Positions 16,217 through 25,460 are shown, counted from the first letter of the stretch. The stretch is 64,000 nucleotides of DNA from CAITSH01 sp945892985 (GCA_945892985.1 CAMDDU010000013.1:34572-98571), one strand, 5' to 3'. Program-made: numbers and translations. Notes: a model not told the origin generated them from the sequence alone.

Positions 16217-17815
16217 ATGCCCAGTTTATCTTTGGCGGACCATGGCACCAGTCCGCCGCGCCTGCACATTCCCCGCGATTACAACGCCGCGTTCGACCTC
16301 GTGGAACGCAACCTGGCCGCGGGCCGCGCCAATAAGCGCGCTTTTGTCGATGATGCCGGCGAGGTGAGCTACGGCGAACTGGCTGAGCGCGTCAATCGTG
16401 CTGCGAATGCCCTCACCGCGCTTGGTCTGCGTATGGAAGACCGTATCGTGCTGGCCCACCTGGACAGCATTGATTTTGTCGCGGTGTTTCTCGGTGCGAT
16501 CAAAGCCGGCATCGTGCCGGTCGCGGTCAACACGCTGCTCACCACGGCTGATTATGAATACATGCTGGCTGACAGTCGTGCCAAGGCGCTGGTGGTGTCC
16601 GAGGTCTTGATGCCTGTCTTCTCGCCCTTGCTTGACGCCGAACCGGCCAGGCTGCCCTTTCTGCAACACGTGCTGGTGTCCGGCCAGTCCGGACACCGTC
16701 ATCTTCACCTCGGCGAGGCCATGGCAAAGGCGGCCGCGAAATTCGACGCTGCCCCGACCACCAGCGACGACGTCTGCTTCTGGCTTTATTCCTCAGGCTC
16801 CACCGGTGCGCCCAAGGGCACGCTGCACCTGCACTCGCACTTGATCCAGACCGCCGAACTTTATGCCGTGCCGGTGCTGGGCCTGCGCGAGAGTGACGTG
16901 GTGTTCTCGGCAGCCAAGCTTTTTTTCGCCTACGGCCTGGGCAATGCGCTGACCTTCCCGATGGCGGTCGGGGCGACGACCATCCTGATGGCCGAGCGGC
17001 CGACGCCGGCGGCGGTGTTCAAGCGATTGCAGCACGGTGGAAGCAAGCCAACGGTGTTCTACGGCGTGCCCACCCTGTTTGCCGCGCTGCTCGCCAGCCC
17101 CGATCTGCCGGGGAAAGCTGATCTTGCGCTGCGGGTCTGCACCTCCGCCGGTGAGGCGCTGCCCGCGGACATCGGCAAGCGCTGGACCGAACGCTTCGGC
17201 GTTGAAATACTCGATGGCATCGGCTCTACCGAGATGTTGCATATTTTTCTGTCCAACCGGCCGGGTGAAGTGCGTTACGGCACCACCGGAAAGGCGGTGC
17301 CCGGCTACGCCTTGCGCCTCGTCGATGAGACCGGCGCGATCATGGAGGGCACCGGCCAGATTGGTGAGCTGCAGATCAGCGGCCCGAGCAGCGCGTCCTG
17401 TTACTGGAATAATCGGGGCAAGAGTCGTGCAACTTTCATTGGTGACTGGACGCGCAGCGGTGACAAGTACACGCTCGATACGGATGGTTACTACACCTAT
17501 GCGGGGCGTACCGACGACATGCTCAAGGTCGGCGGCATCTATGTGTCGCCATTTGAAGTCGAGGGTGCGTTGTCCACGCATGCCGCCGTGCTCGAGGCTG
17601 CGGTGATCGGCGTGGCCGATGAGGCGCAGCTGATCAAGCCCAAGGCCTATGTAGTGCTCAAGCCCGGCCAGTCGGTCACCGAAGAAGCGCTCAAGGCACA
17701 TGTGAAATCGCTGCTTGCGCCGTTCAAGTATCCGCGCAGCATCGAGTTCGTGACCGAGCTGCCCAAGACAGCCACCGGAAAAATACAGCGCTTCAAGCTG
17801 CGCGCGCGGGCTTGA
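16217..17815 (+). CDS. bclA: Benzoate-CoA ligase
   Basis: A 532-residue acyl-adenylate-forming enzyme. It shows the AMP-binding signature YSSGSTGAPKGTLHLH, the ATP/substrate motif GIGSTEMLHIFLSNRPG typical of benzoate-CoA ligases, the hinge YTYAGRTDDMLKVGG, and the C-terminal PKTATGKIQRFKLR with the catalytic lysine. It activates benzoate with ATP and CoA, giving the substrate of BoxAB. The ATG at 16217 was chosen because GGAGGAG lies 6 bp upstream; the frame extends further 5' without a better start. Confidence 0.95.
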   Translation: MPSLSLADHGTSPPRLHIPRDYNAAFDLVERNLAAGRANKRAFVDDAGEVSYGELAERVNRAANALTALGLRMEDRIVLAHLDSIDFVAVFLGAIKAGIVPVAVNTLLTTADYEYMLADSRAKALVVSEVLMPVFSPLLDAEPARLPFLQHVLVSGQSGHRHLHLGEAMAKAAAKFDAAPTTSDDVCFWLYSSGSTGAPKGTLHLHSHLIQTAELYAVPVLGLRESDVVFSAAKLFFAYGLGNALTFPMAVGATTILMAERPTPAAVFKRLQHGGSKPTVFYGVPTLFAALLASPDLPGKADLALRVCTSAGEALPADIGKRWTERFGVEILDGIGSTEMLHIFLSNRPGEVRYGTTGKAVPGYALRLVDETGAIMEGTGQIGELQISGPSSASCYWNNRGKSRATFIGDWTRSGDKYTLDTDGYYTYAGRTDDMLKVGGIYVSPFEVEGALSTHAAVLEAAVIGVADEAQLIKPKAYVVLKPGQSVTEEALKAHVKSLLAPFKYPRSIEFVTELPKTATGKIQRFKLRARA

Positions 17816-17852
17816 TTGGGTCCGCGATCCGGCCTGACCGGCTAGGTCGGGT

Positions 17853-18010
17853 TCATCGTGACAGCTTGATGCGCAGGTCTTGCTGAATTTCACCCAAGTC
17901 CGTCGCCGCACGGTCCAGTTCGAATGCGTGGACGTATTTGAGCACGTTGTCGCATCGCCCGCGCAGCGCGGGAGGCAGGCTATCTGGAAGGTTTAGGCGC
18001 TGTAAGTTAG
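17853..18010 (-). pseudogene. Possible C-terminal remnant of an unidentified gene
   Basis: The minus strand carries an open reading segment ending KYVHAFELDRAATDLGEI followed by QQDLRIKLSR and TGA at 17853. It has protein-like composition but no credible start in its frame before it runs into the gap after the GST gene. It lies in the 277-bp interval between benzoate-CoA ligase and GST. It may be the 3' end of a decayed gene; the family is not recognised, and a chance ORF cannot be excluded. Confidence 0.25.
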
Positions 18011-18092
18011 GAAGTGTCGATATTGCGGGCGTTTCGCGTCCTGCCCTGTTTAACAGCGCAGCAGGACGCGCACCCCCGGTAAGGGCGCGAGC

Positions 18093-18710
18093 TTATTCGC
18101 GCAGTTTTCGCGCTTCCTTTGCCTGTGGACGTTCGATGCTGGCCATCAGCCAGGCCTGGAGATGCGGAAATTTGCCGAGCTCGTATTTCATTGCGAAGAA
18201 CGAGTAGCAGACGCTGGCCACCATGAAGTCGGCCATGTTCCATTTTTCACCACCGAAGAATTTGCTCTTCGCCAGATGCTCATCCAGAACCTTGAGCCGG
18301 GGCTGCAGTTTGGCATCAGCCTCGTCAGCCAGGTTGGCGTTGCGTTTTTCCGGCACAAACATGACGCGGTGCTGCATCACGGTGACCATGTGCGGCTCGA
18401 TGTCGTTGGCGGTAAAAAACGCCCATTGCAGCATGCGGCCGCGCTCCTGCGGCGTGGCCGGCCACAACGGGCTGTTGTATTTTTCGGCGAGATAGAGGTT
18501 GATTGCGGCGGACTCCCACATGATCAGGCCGTCGTCGTCGATGGCCGGTACCCGCGCGTTGGGGTTGATCGCTGCGAACCATGCCTCGCCCGCCTGCGGC
18601 GCATCGCCGTAGATGGTGACGTTGACGTGTTCGTAGGCTATGCCCGATTCCTTGCACAGCCAGGCCACGCGAAACGCGCGCGAGCGGAATTGACCGTATA
18701 GCTTCAGCAT
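18093..18710 (-). CDS. Glutathione S-transferase family protein
   Basis: A 205-residue GST. The N-terminal thioredoxin-like domain (MLKLYGQFRSRAFRVAWLCKESG) is followed by NPNARVPAIDDDGLIMWESAAINLYLAEKY, the glutathione-binding cis-proline and ESxAI motif. The C-terminal helical domain starts near residue 90. A GGGAG lies upstream of the ATG. It is divergent from a MarR regulator with palindromic sites between them, so it is probably induced by a small aromatic or electrophilic ligand. Confidence 0.92.
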   Translation of the reverse strand: MLKLYGQFRSRAFRVAWLCKESGIAYEHVNVTIYGDAPQAGEAWFAAINPNARVPAIDDDGLIMWESAAINLYLAEKYNSPLWPATPQERGRMLQWAFFTANDIEPHMVTVMQHRVMFVPEKRNANLADEADAKLQPRLKVLDEHLAKSKFFGGEKWNMADFMVASVCYSFFAMKYELGKFPHLQAWLMASIERPQAKEARKLRE

Positions 18711-18808
18711 TGTTGTCTCCCTTGATGGTTCATGGTCGTCATGGTTGTTGCATACCGTCCGTCAATAGCGGCGTGCGGGCATTTTAGCGTGGCTTGATTT
18801 TTCTGTGC

Positions 18809-18849
18809 AATTAGCTTTGCAACAAAGCTAATTTGACAATGCAATTGTC
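18809..18849. promoter_or_regulatory. Two palindromic operators between GST and MarR genes
   Basis: The first palindrome, 18809-18833, has perfect 11-bp arms AATTAGCTTTG and CAAAGCTAATT around CAA. The second, 18835-18849, has 6-bp arms GACAAT and ATTGTC around GCA. A -35-like TTGACA overlaps the boundary (18833-18838). Such dyads in a divergent marR intergenic region are typical MarR binding sites, implying autoregulation and control of the GST gene. Confidence 0.75.
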
Positions 18850-18867
18850 CGCGCGTAGGGTAGCGCA

Positions 18868-19479
18868 ATGGCAGCTCCGAAAAAATCCAAAAGCGACGCG
18901 CGCACCATTTCGCGTCCGGCGCTTCTTATCGATGGTTCGGACGAGGCGTTTCGCGGCTTGATTCATGACCTGATGGCCTACGCCCACCATCTTGGCGCCT
19001 GCCGCGACGGTTTTGGCGCCATCATCGGACTGACCGGTGTGCAATACGAAATCTTCATGATCGTGCGGCGCTTCGGCGGTTCTGCAGACGCAAAGGCGGG
19101 CAACGCGAAAGCCGGGGATGCAAAGACCCCGGGTATCAGCGTCGGGCAGGTGGCGGCGCGGTTGCACCGCAGCGGCGCCTTCGCCACCATCGAGGCGGCC
19201 AAGCTGGCCGAGCGTGGTCTCATTGCAAAGCGCACCGACCCGGCCGACGGCCGCAAGGTTTTACTCGCCATGACCCCGGCCGGCGAGGCGCTGGCGCGTT
19301 CGCTTGCGCCGTATCAGCAGCAGATCAATGACGTCTTGTTCGACTGTTTCGACCGGCGCCGTTTCGAGGCCTTGTCGGCGATGGCGGGCGACATGGTGGC
19401 CAGTGGTGATCGTGCCGTCGCCCTTTCTGAATTCCTGGTTGCGCAAGTTAGCCAACGGCCGGTTGCGCGAGCGGCCTGA
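18868..19479 (+). CDS. MarR family transcriptional regulator
   Basis: A 203-residue winged-helix regulator with ISVGQVAARLHRSGAFATIEAAKLAERGLIAKRTDPADGRKV forming the recognition helix and wing (DPADGRK). It is longer than most MarR proteins because of a charged N-terminus and an Ala/Lys/Gly insertion (about residues 72-88, SADAKAGNAKAGDAKTPG) between helix 2 and the DNA-binding domain. The insertion is encoded by an imperfect 15-bp-like repeat. It is divergent from the GST gene and immediately upstream of a cupin gene. Confidence 0.9.
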   Translation: MAAPKKSKSDARTISRPALLIDGSDEAFRGLIHDLMAYAHHLGACRDGFGAIIGLTGVQYEIFMIVRRFGGSADAKAGNAKAGDAKTPGISVGQVAARLHRSGAFATIEAAKLAERGLIAKRTDPADGRKVLLAMTPAGEALARSLAPYQQQINDVLFDCFDRRRFEALSAMAGDMVASGDRAVALSEFLVAQVSQRPVARAA

Positions 19480-19500
19480 TTTTCTTTTTTCGGAGGTGGT

Positions 19501-19893
19501 ATGGATTCCAAGCAGCATCTTGAGTTTGTCGGTGTGGACATGGACGACCCGCGTTGGGAAGTGCCGCCAGGCTATCCGAGCGGATTCACGCAGCTCATTC
19601 TCGCCTCGGATATCGATGAGACGGCCAAGCGCGGCAGCCGCACGCGATTATTGCGCCTGCTGCCAGGCGCTTTCTCCACCGTGCCGTTTGTACATGACCA
19701 TTGGGAGGAGGTGTTCCTGTTCAAGGGTGACCTTATCGTCGGCAACGACGACCAGGGGCGCGGTGGCAAGGCATCGCAGGCATTTACCTACGCTTGTCGC
19801 CCGCCCGGGGCTTATCACGGCCCCTTCACCTCGAAGGAGGGCTGCCTGCTCTACGAAATTCACTATTACGAAACCAGCGGCAGGCAAAAATAA
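19501..19893 (+). CDS. Cupin-domain protein
   Basis: A 130-residue single-domain cupin. PFVHDHWEEVFLFKGDL provides the first metal-binding cupin motif (H, H, E) and PPGAYHGPFTSKEGC the second histidine. It resembles ChrR-like or acetylacetone-dioxygenase-like cupins. GGAGG lies just before the ATG, and the gene follows marR by 21 bp. It may be a small dioxygenase or sensor acting on the same aromatic substrate as the downstream HpaB-type enzyme; the reaction is unknown. Confidence 0.85.
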   Translation: MDSKQHLEFVGVDMDDPRWEVPPGYPSGFTQLILASDIDETAKRGSRTRLLRLLPGAFSTVPFVHDHWEEVFLFKGDLIVGNDDQGRGGKASQAFTYACRPPGAYHGPFTSKEGCLLYEIHYYETSGRQK

Positions 19894-20086
19894 CTTCCAA
19901 AGCTGTGCTTGCGGAGCAAGCGCCGCAGAATCGAATTTTGGCTTTGAATGCAACATATTCTGCGCCCGCAATGGCCCCGGGGCGGCCGACGTGCCTTGGT
20001 GCTCGGGTCCCCCGGTATTAAGGCGAGGTAGTGTCTTTGCCCGCGATTTGAAGCCGTCAATTCAAAACAATTTATAGGACATTCTC

Positions 20087-21529
20087 ATGCTCAAGACGGG
20101 CGCTGAACACCTGGAATCCCTGCGCGACGGTCGCGTCGTTTACATCGGCTCGGAAAAAGTGACTGATGTGACCGCACATCCGGCTTTTCGCAACGCAGCC
20201 CATAGCATCGCAGCCATCTATGACATGAAAGCGGCGCCGGAAAATCGCGACGCGGCAAGTTTTTCAGAGGGCGGGGAGCTTTACAGCGGCTATTTTCTGC
20301 GCGCGCGCTCCAAAGCCGACCTGGAAAAGCGCACCGCCCTGCATCGCAAGATCGCCGCCCTGAGTCACGGCCTGCTTGGTCGTTCGCCCGACCATGTGGC
20401 GAGCTTTGTCGCCGGTATGTCCATATTGCCCGAGGTGTTCGGCAAATACGCCGACAACGTCACGCGCTATTACGAGCACATGCGCAAGAACGACATTTAC
20501 GCCTGCTATGCCGTTATTCCGCCGCAGGCGGCGCGCAACCCTGAGTTCTACGTCAAGCAAAACATCCCGATCCCGACCCTGCGCGTGGTGCGCGAGGAGG
20601 ATGACGGCGTGGTGATCTCGGGCATGAAAATGCTCGCCACCGGCGCGGTGTTCGCCAATGAAATCTGGGTCGGCAACCTCATTCCGCTGGCGCCGACGCA
20701 ACTGGCGGAGTCGGTGACCTGCGCCGTGCCCTGTAATGCCAGGGGCCTGACGCTGTGGTCGCGCAAGCCATTTGAGCGCGACGCCCAGGTCGAGTTCGAC
20801 AGCCCGCTCGCCCATCGCTATGACGAGACTGACAGCATGGTGATGTGCGACGAGGTCAAGGTGCCGTGGGAAAAAGTGTTCGTGCACAACGATGCGGTTC
20901 TGGCGCGCGACATCTATATCAAGACGCCGGCGCATTGTTACGGCAATCACCAGTCGAACGTGCGTTTTCACGCCAAGATGCGCCTGCTGGTCGGTCTTGC
21001 CTCGCGCATCACCCAGGCCTCGGGTGCGGACCAGATTCCGGCTGTGCGCGAAACCCTTGGCCGGCTTGCCGCGCTGGAGGCGACCCTTGGTGGCCTCATC
21101 GCCGGGCAGATACAGGACGCCGAGGACTGGCCGGCGGAGCACAAAACCTACAACCGGCGCTATATGTACGCGGGGCTCAACTGGTGCACTGAAAACCACT
21201 CGCAGATCATCGATGCCATTCGCGAATTGTGCGGTGGCGGCGTGTTCCAGATGCCGGCGGACATTTCGGTGATGAAAGACCCGGCCATGCGCGACATGTT
21301 CGAGCAATACTGGCAGACGCCGCAGATGGGGGCGGTCGCACGCATGAAACTGTTCAAGCTCGCCTGGGATTTGGTCGGGTCTGAGTTCGCCGGCCGCCAC
21401 CAGCAATACGAAAAATTTTACGCCGGCGCGTCCTTTATAGTGCGCAACCACAATTTCCGCGAAACGCCCTGGGATGAGTTGCACGGCGTGGTTGATGAGC
21501 TTCTGGCCGGTTACGACGTGCCCGATTGA
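20087..21529 (+). CDS. 4-hydroxyphenylacetate 3-hydroxylase (HpaB) family FADH2-dependent monooxygenase
   Basis: A 480-residue protein of the HpaB/4-hydroxybutyryl-CoA dehydratase-like fold. It opens with TGAEHLESLRDGRVVYIGSEKV, the HpaB N-terminal signature, and contains MKMLATGAVFANEIWVGN in the flavin-binding middle domain and ENHSQIIDAIRELCGGGVFQMPAD near the C-terminus. These enzymes hydroxylate phenols using FADH2 made by a separate reductase (HpaC), which is not visible nearby. Substrate specificity cannot be read from sequence; neighbouring UbiD and uptake genes suggest an aromatic acid. Confidence 0.9.
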   Translation: MLKTGAEHLESLRDGRVVYIGSEKVTDVTAHPAFRNAAHSIAAIYDMKAAPENRDAASFSEGGELYSGYFLRARSKADLEKRTALHRKIAALSHGLLGRSPDHVASFVAGMSILPEVFGKYADNVTRYYEHMRKNDIYACYAVIPPQAARNPEFYVKQNIPIPTLRVVREEDDGVVISGMKMLATGAVFANEIWVGNLIPLAPTQLAESVTCAVPCNARGLTLWSRKPFERDAQVEFDSPLAHRYDETDSMVMCDEVKVPWEKVFVHNDAVLARDIYIKTPAHCYGNHQSNVRFHAKMRLLVGLASRITQASGADQIPAVRETLGRLAALEATLGGLIAGQIQDAEDWPAEHKTYNRRYMYAGLNWCTENHSQIIDAIRELCGGGVFQMPADISVMKDPAMRDMFEQYWQTPQMGAVARMKLFKLAWDLVGSEFAGRHQQYEKFYAGASFIVRNHNFRETPWDELHGVVDELLAGYDVPD

Positions 21530-21610
21530 GCGATAATCTGCCGGTCTTGAAATTGCGTGAAGGGCCCCGCCGCCCCGATTCGGCGTGAATCCTGTTCAGA
21601 GGCTAGAAAA

Positions 21611-22585
21611 ATGACTTTGTTGCTCCGTTACGCTGCCTGTTGCGCCATGGTCGCTGGGCTTGCGCTGCCCCACGGGGCGGCGGCGCAGGCCAGCTGGCCG
21701 TCCAAGCCGGTGCGCATCGTTGTTCCGTACGCGCCCGGAGGCATCACCGACACGGTTGCGCGCCTTGCCGCGCCGAAAATCCAGGAAGCCATCGGTCAGC
21801 CGGTGCTCATTGAGAACAAGCTCGGCAATGGCGGCGCCCTTGCCACCGAATACGTCGCCAGGAGCGCACCCGACGGGTACACGATTCTGATGGGTTCGGC
21901 TGCGCCGCAGACGTTGAACCAGTACATACAGACCCTGGGCTACGACGGTCTCAAGGACTTCGTACCGATCACGCTCATCAACACCAACCCACTGGTGCTG
22001 CTGGTCAACCCCGGCGTGGCGGCGCAGAACCTCAGAGAATTGATTGCACTTGCCCGGGCCCAGCCCGGAAAGCTCAACTTTGCAGGTGCCGGCGGCCTTA
22101 CCCAGTTCAGCGGTGAAATTTTCAAGTATATGGCGGGCCTTGACGTGGTCTACATTCCCTACAAGGGTGGTGCGCCCGCGACCGCCGCCGCAGTGGCCGG
22201 CGACGCGCAAATCACGTTTGCAAATTACTCGGACGCGCTGCCCCAGATGCGCGCCGGAAGGCTGCGCGCCCTGGGTATCACCAGCAGCAGGCGCTTTGCG
22301 CAATCGCCCGAAGTGCCGACGATCGCAGAGGCTGGCGTTCCGGGCTACGCGGTCGATTCGTGGAACGGTCTGTTTGCACCAGCAGGCACGCCCCCGGAGA
22401 TTGTCAGTCGCATCGCGCTTGCCGTACAACAGGGATTCAAGGATCCGGTCCTCAGGAAGCGCATGGAAGATATCGGCGCCACGCCCGTCGGTGATTCGCC
22501 CGAGCAGTTTCGCGCCTTTGTCCAGGCCGAGCAGCAAAAATGGGGCAACTTTGTAAAACAGACTGGCATCAAGGTCGAACAGTAG
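21611..22585 (+). CDS. TctC/Bug family periplasmic solute-binding protein
   Basis: A 324-residue tripartite-tricarboxylate-transporter type receptor. A Sec signal peptide ends near AAAQA, followed by the family start WPSKPVRIVVPYAPGG. NKLGNGGALATEYVARSAPDGYTILMG and VYIPYKGGAPATAAAVAGDAQ are the standard motifs. No TctA/TctB membrane genes lie in the window. Its position between HpaB and UbiD suggests it binds the substrate of that pathway. The ATG at 21611 was chosen over an upstream in-frame start because it begins the signal peptide. Confidence 0.93.
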   Translation: MTLLLRYAACCAMVAGLALPHGAAAQASWPSKPVRIVVPYAPGGITDTVARLAAPKIQEAIGQPVLIENKLGNGGALATEYVARSAPDGYTILMGSAAPQTLNQYIQTLGYDGLKDFVPITLINTNPLVLLVNPGVAAQNLRELIALARAQPGKLNFAGAGGLTQFSGEIFKYMAGLDVVYIPYKGGAPATAAAVAGDAQITFANYSDALPQMRAGRLRALGITSSRRFAQSPEVPTIAEAGVPGYAVDSWNGLFAPAGTPPEIVSRIALAVQQGFKDPVLRKRMEDIGATPVGDSPEQFRAFVQAEQQKWGNFVKQTGIKVEQ

Positions 22586-22611
22586 CATCTCAAAAATCGC
22601 AAAGAAGGCTC

Positions 22612-24033
22612 ATGGACTCCAGCACCCACGACGCAATTGACACGAGTTTTCGCGCCGGCATGCGCCGAATGCAGCGGGCGGGCCGCATTCACGCGTTTGC
22701 CGGCGAGGTTGATCCGGAATTCCAGATCGCCGGCATGATGAAAAAGCTCGATGGCGGGCCGGCCTTGCTGTTTCCCCGAGTCAAGGGTCACAGCATGGCG
22801 GTGCTTGGCAACATCCTGTCGTGCCGGGAAAACTGCGAAGCGGCGTTCGGCACCGACTACCGCGGCATCCGAACATTTGTCGCGCGCGCACTAGGCAATC
22901 CGGTAGCGCCGGTGCTGGTTGCCGCAGCGCCGGTGCATGAGAACATCATTCGTCCAGGTGAGCGCGCGGATTTCGACATTGGCCGTATCCTGCCGGTGCT
23001 GCGCCACACCGACGGGGACAGCGGCCGCTTCATCACCGCCGGTATTGTGGTTGTGCGCGACCCCGAGACGGGTGTGTACAACGCGTCCTATCACCGCCTG
23101 CAACTCATCGGGCCGCAACGCACCGGTATAAAACTCGATTTTGGCCGCCATTTGCGCGCCGCGTATGAGCGCGCGCAAGCGCTGGGCAAGCCCCTTGCCA
23201 TCGCCGTGTGCATCGGCACCGACCTTGCGGTGCATTACACGGCGGCCACCATGGGTGCGCAAATGCCGGAGTCCGCTGACGAACTGGCGATTGCCGGCGG
23301 TCTGCGCGGGTCGCCTGTTCCTGTGGTGCAGGGGGTGACCCAGGACTTGTACTATCCGGCCGAGACCGAAATCGTGCTCGAGGGCGTGCTCCTGCCCGAG
23401 GCAATCGTGCGCGAGGGCCCGTTCGGCGAGTTTGTCGGCTATCTGTCGCCCGAGGGTGACGCGCCGGTGTTCGAGATCACCGCGATCGCACACCGCAATG
23501 ATGCCATCTATCATGCGATAAACGGGGTCGGTCGCGAAACCATCATGCTGCGCAAATACGTGTTGGAGGCGAGCCTGCTCAAGGCGCTGCAGGCGGGGAC
23601 CCCGATCGTGCGGGACGTGGAGATGACCGCCGGCGGCCTGCACCGTTTTCACGCCGTGATCAGCGTTAAAAAAACCAATGCGCAGCAAGAGGGCTTGCAG
23701 CGCAACGCCATCCTCGCGGCCTTTGGCACGCTGAAGGACCTTGACCTGGTGATCGCGGTGGACGAGGACATCGACATCCAGGACCCGTACGATGTTGAAT
23801 ACGCGCTGGCGATGCGCATGGAGGCCAGTCGCGATTTGTTCATTGTTCCGGGTGCCCGTTCGCACGAATATGTGCGGGTGAGCGATAACGGCATACGCGC
23901 CAAAGTCGGCATCGACGCCACGGTGCCGTTTGAAGAACGCTCGCGCTTCGAACGCGCGCCGTTCAGGGTGGTCGAGGTGTCGGCTGACGCATTTACGACC
24001 GACGGCCCGGCCTCCGTTGCCTGGCTCGCCTAG
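22612..24033 (+). CDS. UbiD family (de)carboxylase
   Basis: A 473-residue UbiD-type enzyme, a family that uses prenylated FMN for reversible decarboxylation of aromatic or alpha,beta-unsaturated acids. It shows the central IVREGPFGEFVGYLSPEG motif with the conserved acidic residues, and FHAVISVKKTNAQQEGLQRNAI plus DEDIDIQDPYDVEYAL in the C-terminal half. AAGAAGG precedes the ATG at 22612. A UbiX partner (prFMN synthase) is not nearby. With the HpaB-type hydroxylase it suggests hydroxylation plus decarboxylation of an aromatic acid. Confidence 0.92.
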   Translation: MDSSTHDAIDTSFRAGMRRMQRAGRIHAFAGEVDPEFQIAGMMKKLDGGPALLFPRVKGHSMAVLGNILSCRENCEAAFGTDYRGIRTFVARALGNPVAPVLVAAAPVHENIIRPGERADFDIGRILPVLRHTDGDSGRFITAGIVVVRDPETGVYNASYHRLQLIGPQRTGIKLDFGRHLRAAYERAQALGKPLAIAVCIGTDLAVHYTAATMGAQMPESADELAIAGGLRGSPVPVVQGVTQDLYYPAETEIVLEGVLLPEAIVREGPFGEFVGYLSPEGDAPVFEITAIAHRNDAIYHAINGVGRETIMLRKYVLEASLLKALQAGTPIVRDVEMTAGGLHRFHAVISVKKTNAQQEGLQRNAILAAFGTLKDLDLVIAVDEDIDIQDPYDVEYALAMRMEASRDLFIVPGARSHEYVRVSDNGIRAKVGIDATVPFEERSRFERAPFRVVEVSADAFTTDGPASVAWLA

Positions 24034-24158
24034 GCGGGGACGCTGTTGCACCCATGCGTTCGGGCAGAGGTTTGTGTGGTGCCGAAAATGCGCGGGCGTC
24101 GCGCCAGTTTAGGTAGAATGGCGAGCTGAATTTCATCGTTTCACCCGAGGAGAGTGCC

Positions 24159-25373
24159 ATGCAAAAGAAGTCCTTCGACCGACGTCAATTTATCGCGGCA
24201 ACGGCCGCCACCGGAGTCGCCGCCGGATTGGCCGGGTTTCCGGCCATCGTTCGTGCCCAGTCGGCAAAAATCAAAGTTGGCCTGATGCTGCCATACACCG
24301 GAACGTTCGCGCCGCTGGGCGTTGCCATCGAGAACGGCTTCCGCCTCGCGCTGCAAGAGTCGGGCGGAAAATTTGCCGGCCGCGAAATCGAATTCTCCAA
24401 GGTCGATGACGAATCGGACCCGGCCAAGGCCACCGACAACGTCAACAAACTGGTGACGCGCGACAAGGTCGACATGCTGCTGGGCACCGTGCACTCTGGC
24501 GTCGCGGCGGGCATGATTCGCGTTACCCGTGAAGCGGGCACGCTGCATATAATTCCCAACGCCGGCTTTGCGCCAGTCACCGGGCCGCTTTGTTCGCCGA
24601 ACATTTTCCGCGCTTCGTTCTCCAACTGGCAGTCGGGTTTTGCGATGGGCTCGGTCATGGCAAAGCGTCCCAATGTCAAGAACGTCGTCACCCTGTCCTG
24701 GCGTTACGCCGCAGGCGAGGAATGCGTAAAGGGTTTCAAGGACGCTTTCCTCAAGGCTTCGGGCAAGAGCATCGTCAAGGAATTGTGGATTCCCTTCCCG
24801 AACGTTGAGTTCCAGGCGCTGCTCACTGAAATTGCCTCAATCAAGCCCGATGCGGTCTTTTCCTTCTTTGCCGGCGCGGGCGCTGGTAAATACCTCAAGG
24901 ATTATGCCCAGTCCGGTCTGATGAAAACGGTGCCACTGGTCGGCCCGGGCTTTCTCACCGACGGCGTGCTCGAGGGCCTGGGCGGTGCGGCCGAGGGTGT
25001 CGAGACGGCGCTGCACTACGGTGACGGCATCGAGACACCGAAGAACAAGGCCTTCCGCCTGTCCTATGCCAAGACCTTCAAGATGCAGCCGGACGTCTAC
25101 GCTGTGGCCGGCTATGACTCGGGCCTGCTGTTTGCCGCCGGCCTTGCCGCCGTTAAGGGTGACATGTCGAAAAAGGCCGAGATGATCAAGGCGATGGAAA
25201 AAGCCAAGATCGACAGCCCGCGCGGCGCATGGACACTTTCCAAGGCGCATAACCCGATTCAGGACCATTACCTGCGCAAGGTGCGCGGCAACGAGAACCG
25301 CGTGAGCGAGATCGCGGTCAAGGCGCTCGACGATGATCCGAGCATGATTGCTGCGTGCAAAATGCCTGCTTGA
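24159..25373 (+). CDS. Branched-chain amino-acid-type ABC transporter substrate-binding protein (LivK-like)
   Basis: A 404-residue type 1 periplasmic binding protein. The N-terminus carries a twin-arginine signal (FDRRQFIAATAATG) ending near VRAQ, then KIKVGLMLPYTGTFAPLG, the usual first strand. GEESVKGF-type and PDVYAVAGYDSG segments mark the second domain. The gene precedes genes for two permeases and two ATPases, and in this pathway context the ligand is more likely an aromatic acid than leucine. A strong GAGGAG precedes the ATG. Confidence 0.92.
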   Translation: MQKKSFDRRQFIAATAATGVAAGLAGFPAIVRAQSAKIKVGLMLPYTGTFAPLGVAIENGFRLALQESGGKFAGREIEFSKVDDESDPAKATDNVNKLVTRDKVDMLLGTVHSGVAAGMIRVTREAGTLHIIPNAGFAPVTGPLCSPNIFRASFSNWQSGFAMGSVMAKRPNVKNVVTLSWRYAAGEECVKGFKDAFLKASGKSIVKELWIPFPNVEFQALLTEIASIKPDAVFSFFAGAGAGKYLKDYAQSGLMKTVPLVGPGFLTDGVLEGLGGAAEGVETALHYGDGIETPKNKAFRLSYAKTFKMQPDVYAVAGYDSGLLFAAGLAAVKGDMSKKAEMIKAMEKAKIDSPRGAWTLSKAHNPIQDHYLRKVRGNENRVSEIAVKALDDDPSMIAACKMPA

Positions 25374-25376
25374 GGC

Positions 25377-25425
25377 GGGGAATGGGAAACGGTGAATGGG
25401 AAATAAGGAATAGGAATCGGTGAAG
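25377..25425. repeat. Heptamer array (GGGAAAT-like), left member of an inverted pair
   Basis: Seven 7-bp units directly after the binding-protein stop: GGGGAAT, GGGAAAC, GGTGAAT, GGGAAAT, AAGGAAT, AGGAATC, GGTGAAG. The matching inverted array is at 25491-25532, with a GC hairpin between them. Confidence 0.88.
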
Positions 25426-25460
25426 GGCTAACGGCGTCAGACCGGGGTCCGAGAGAGCAG

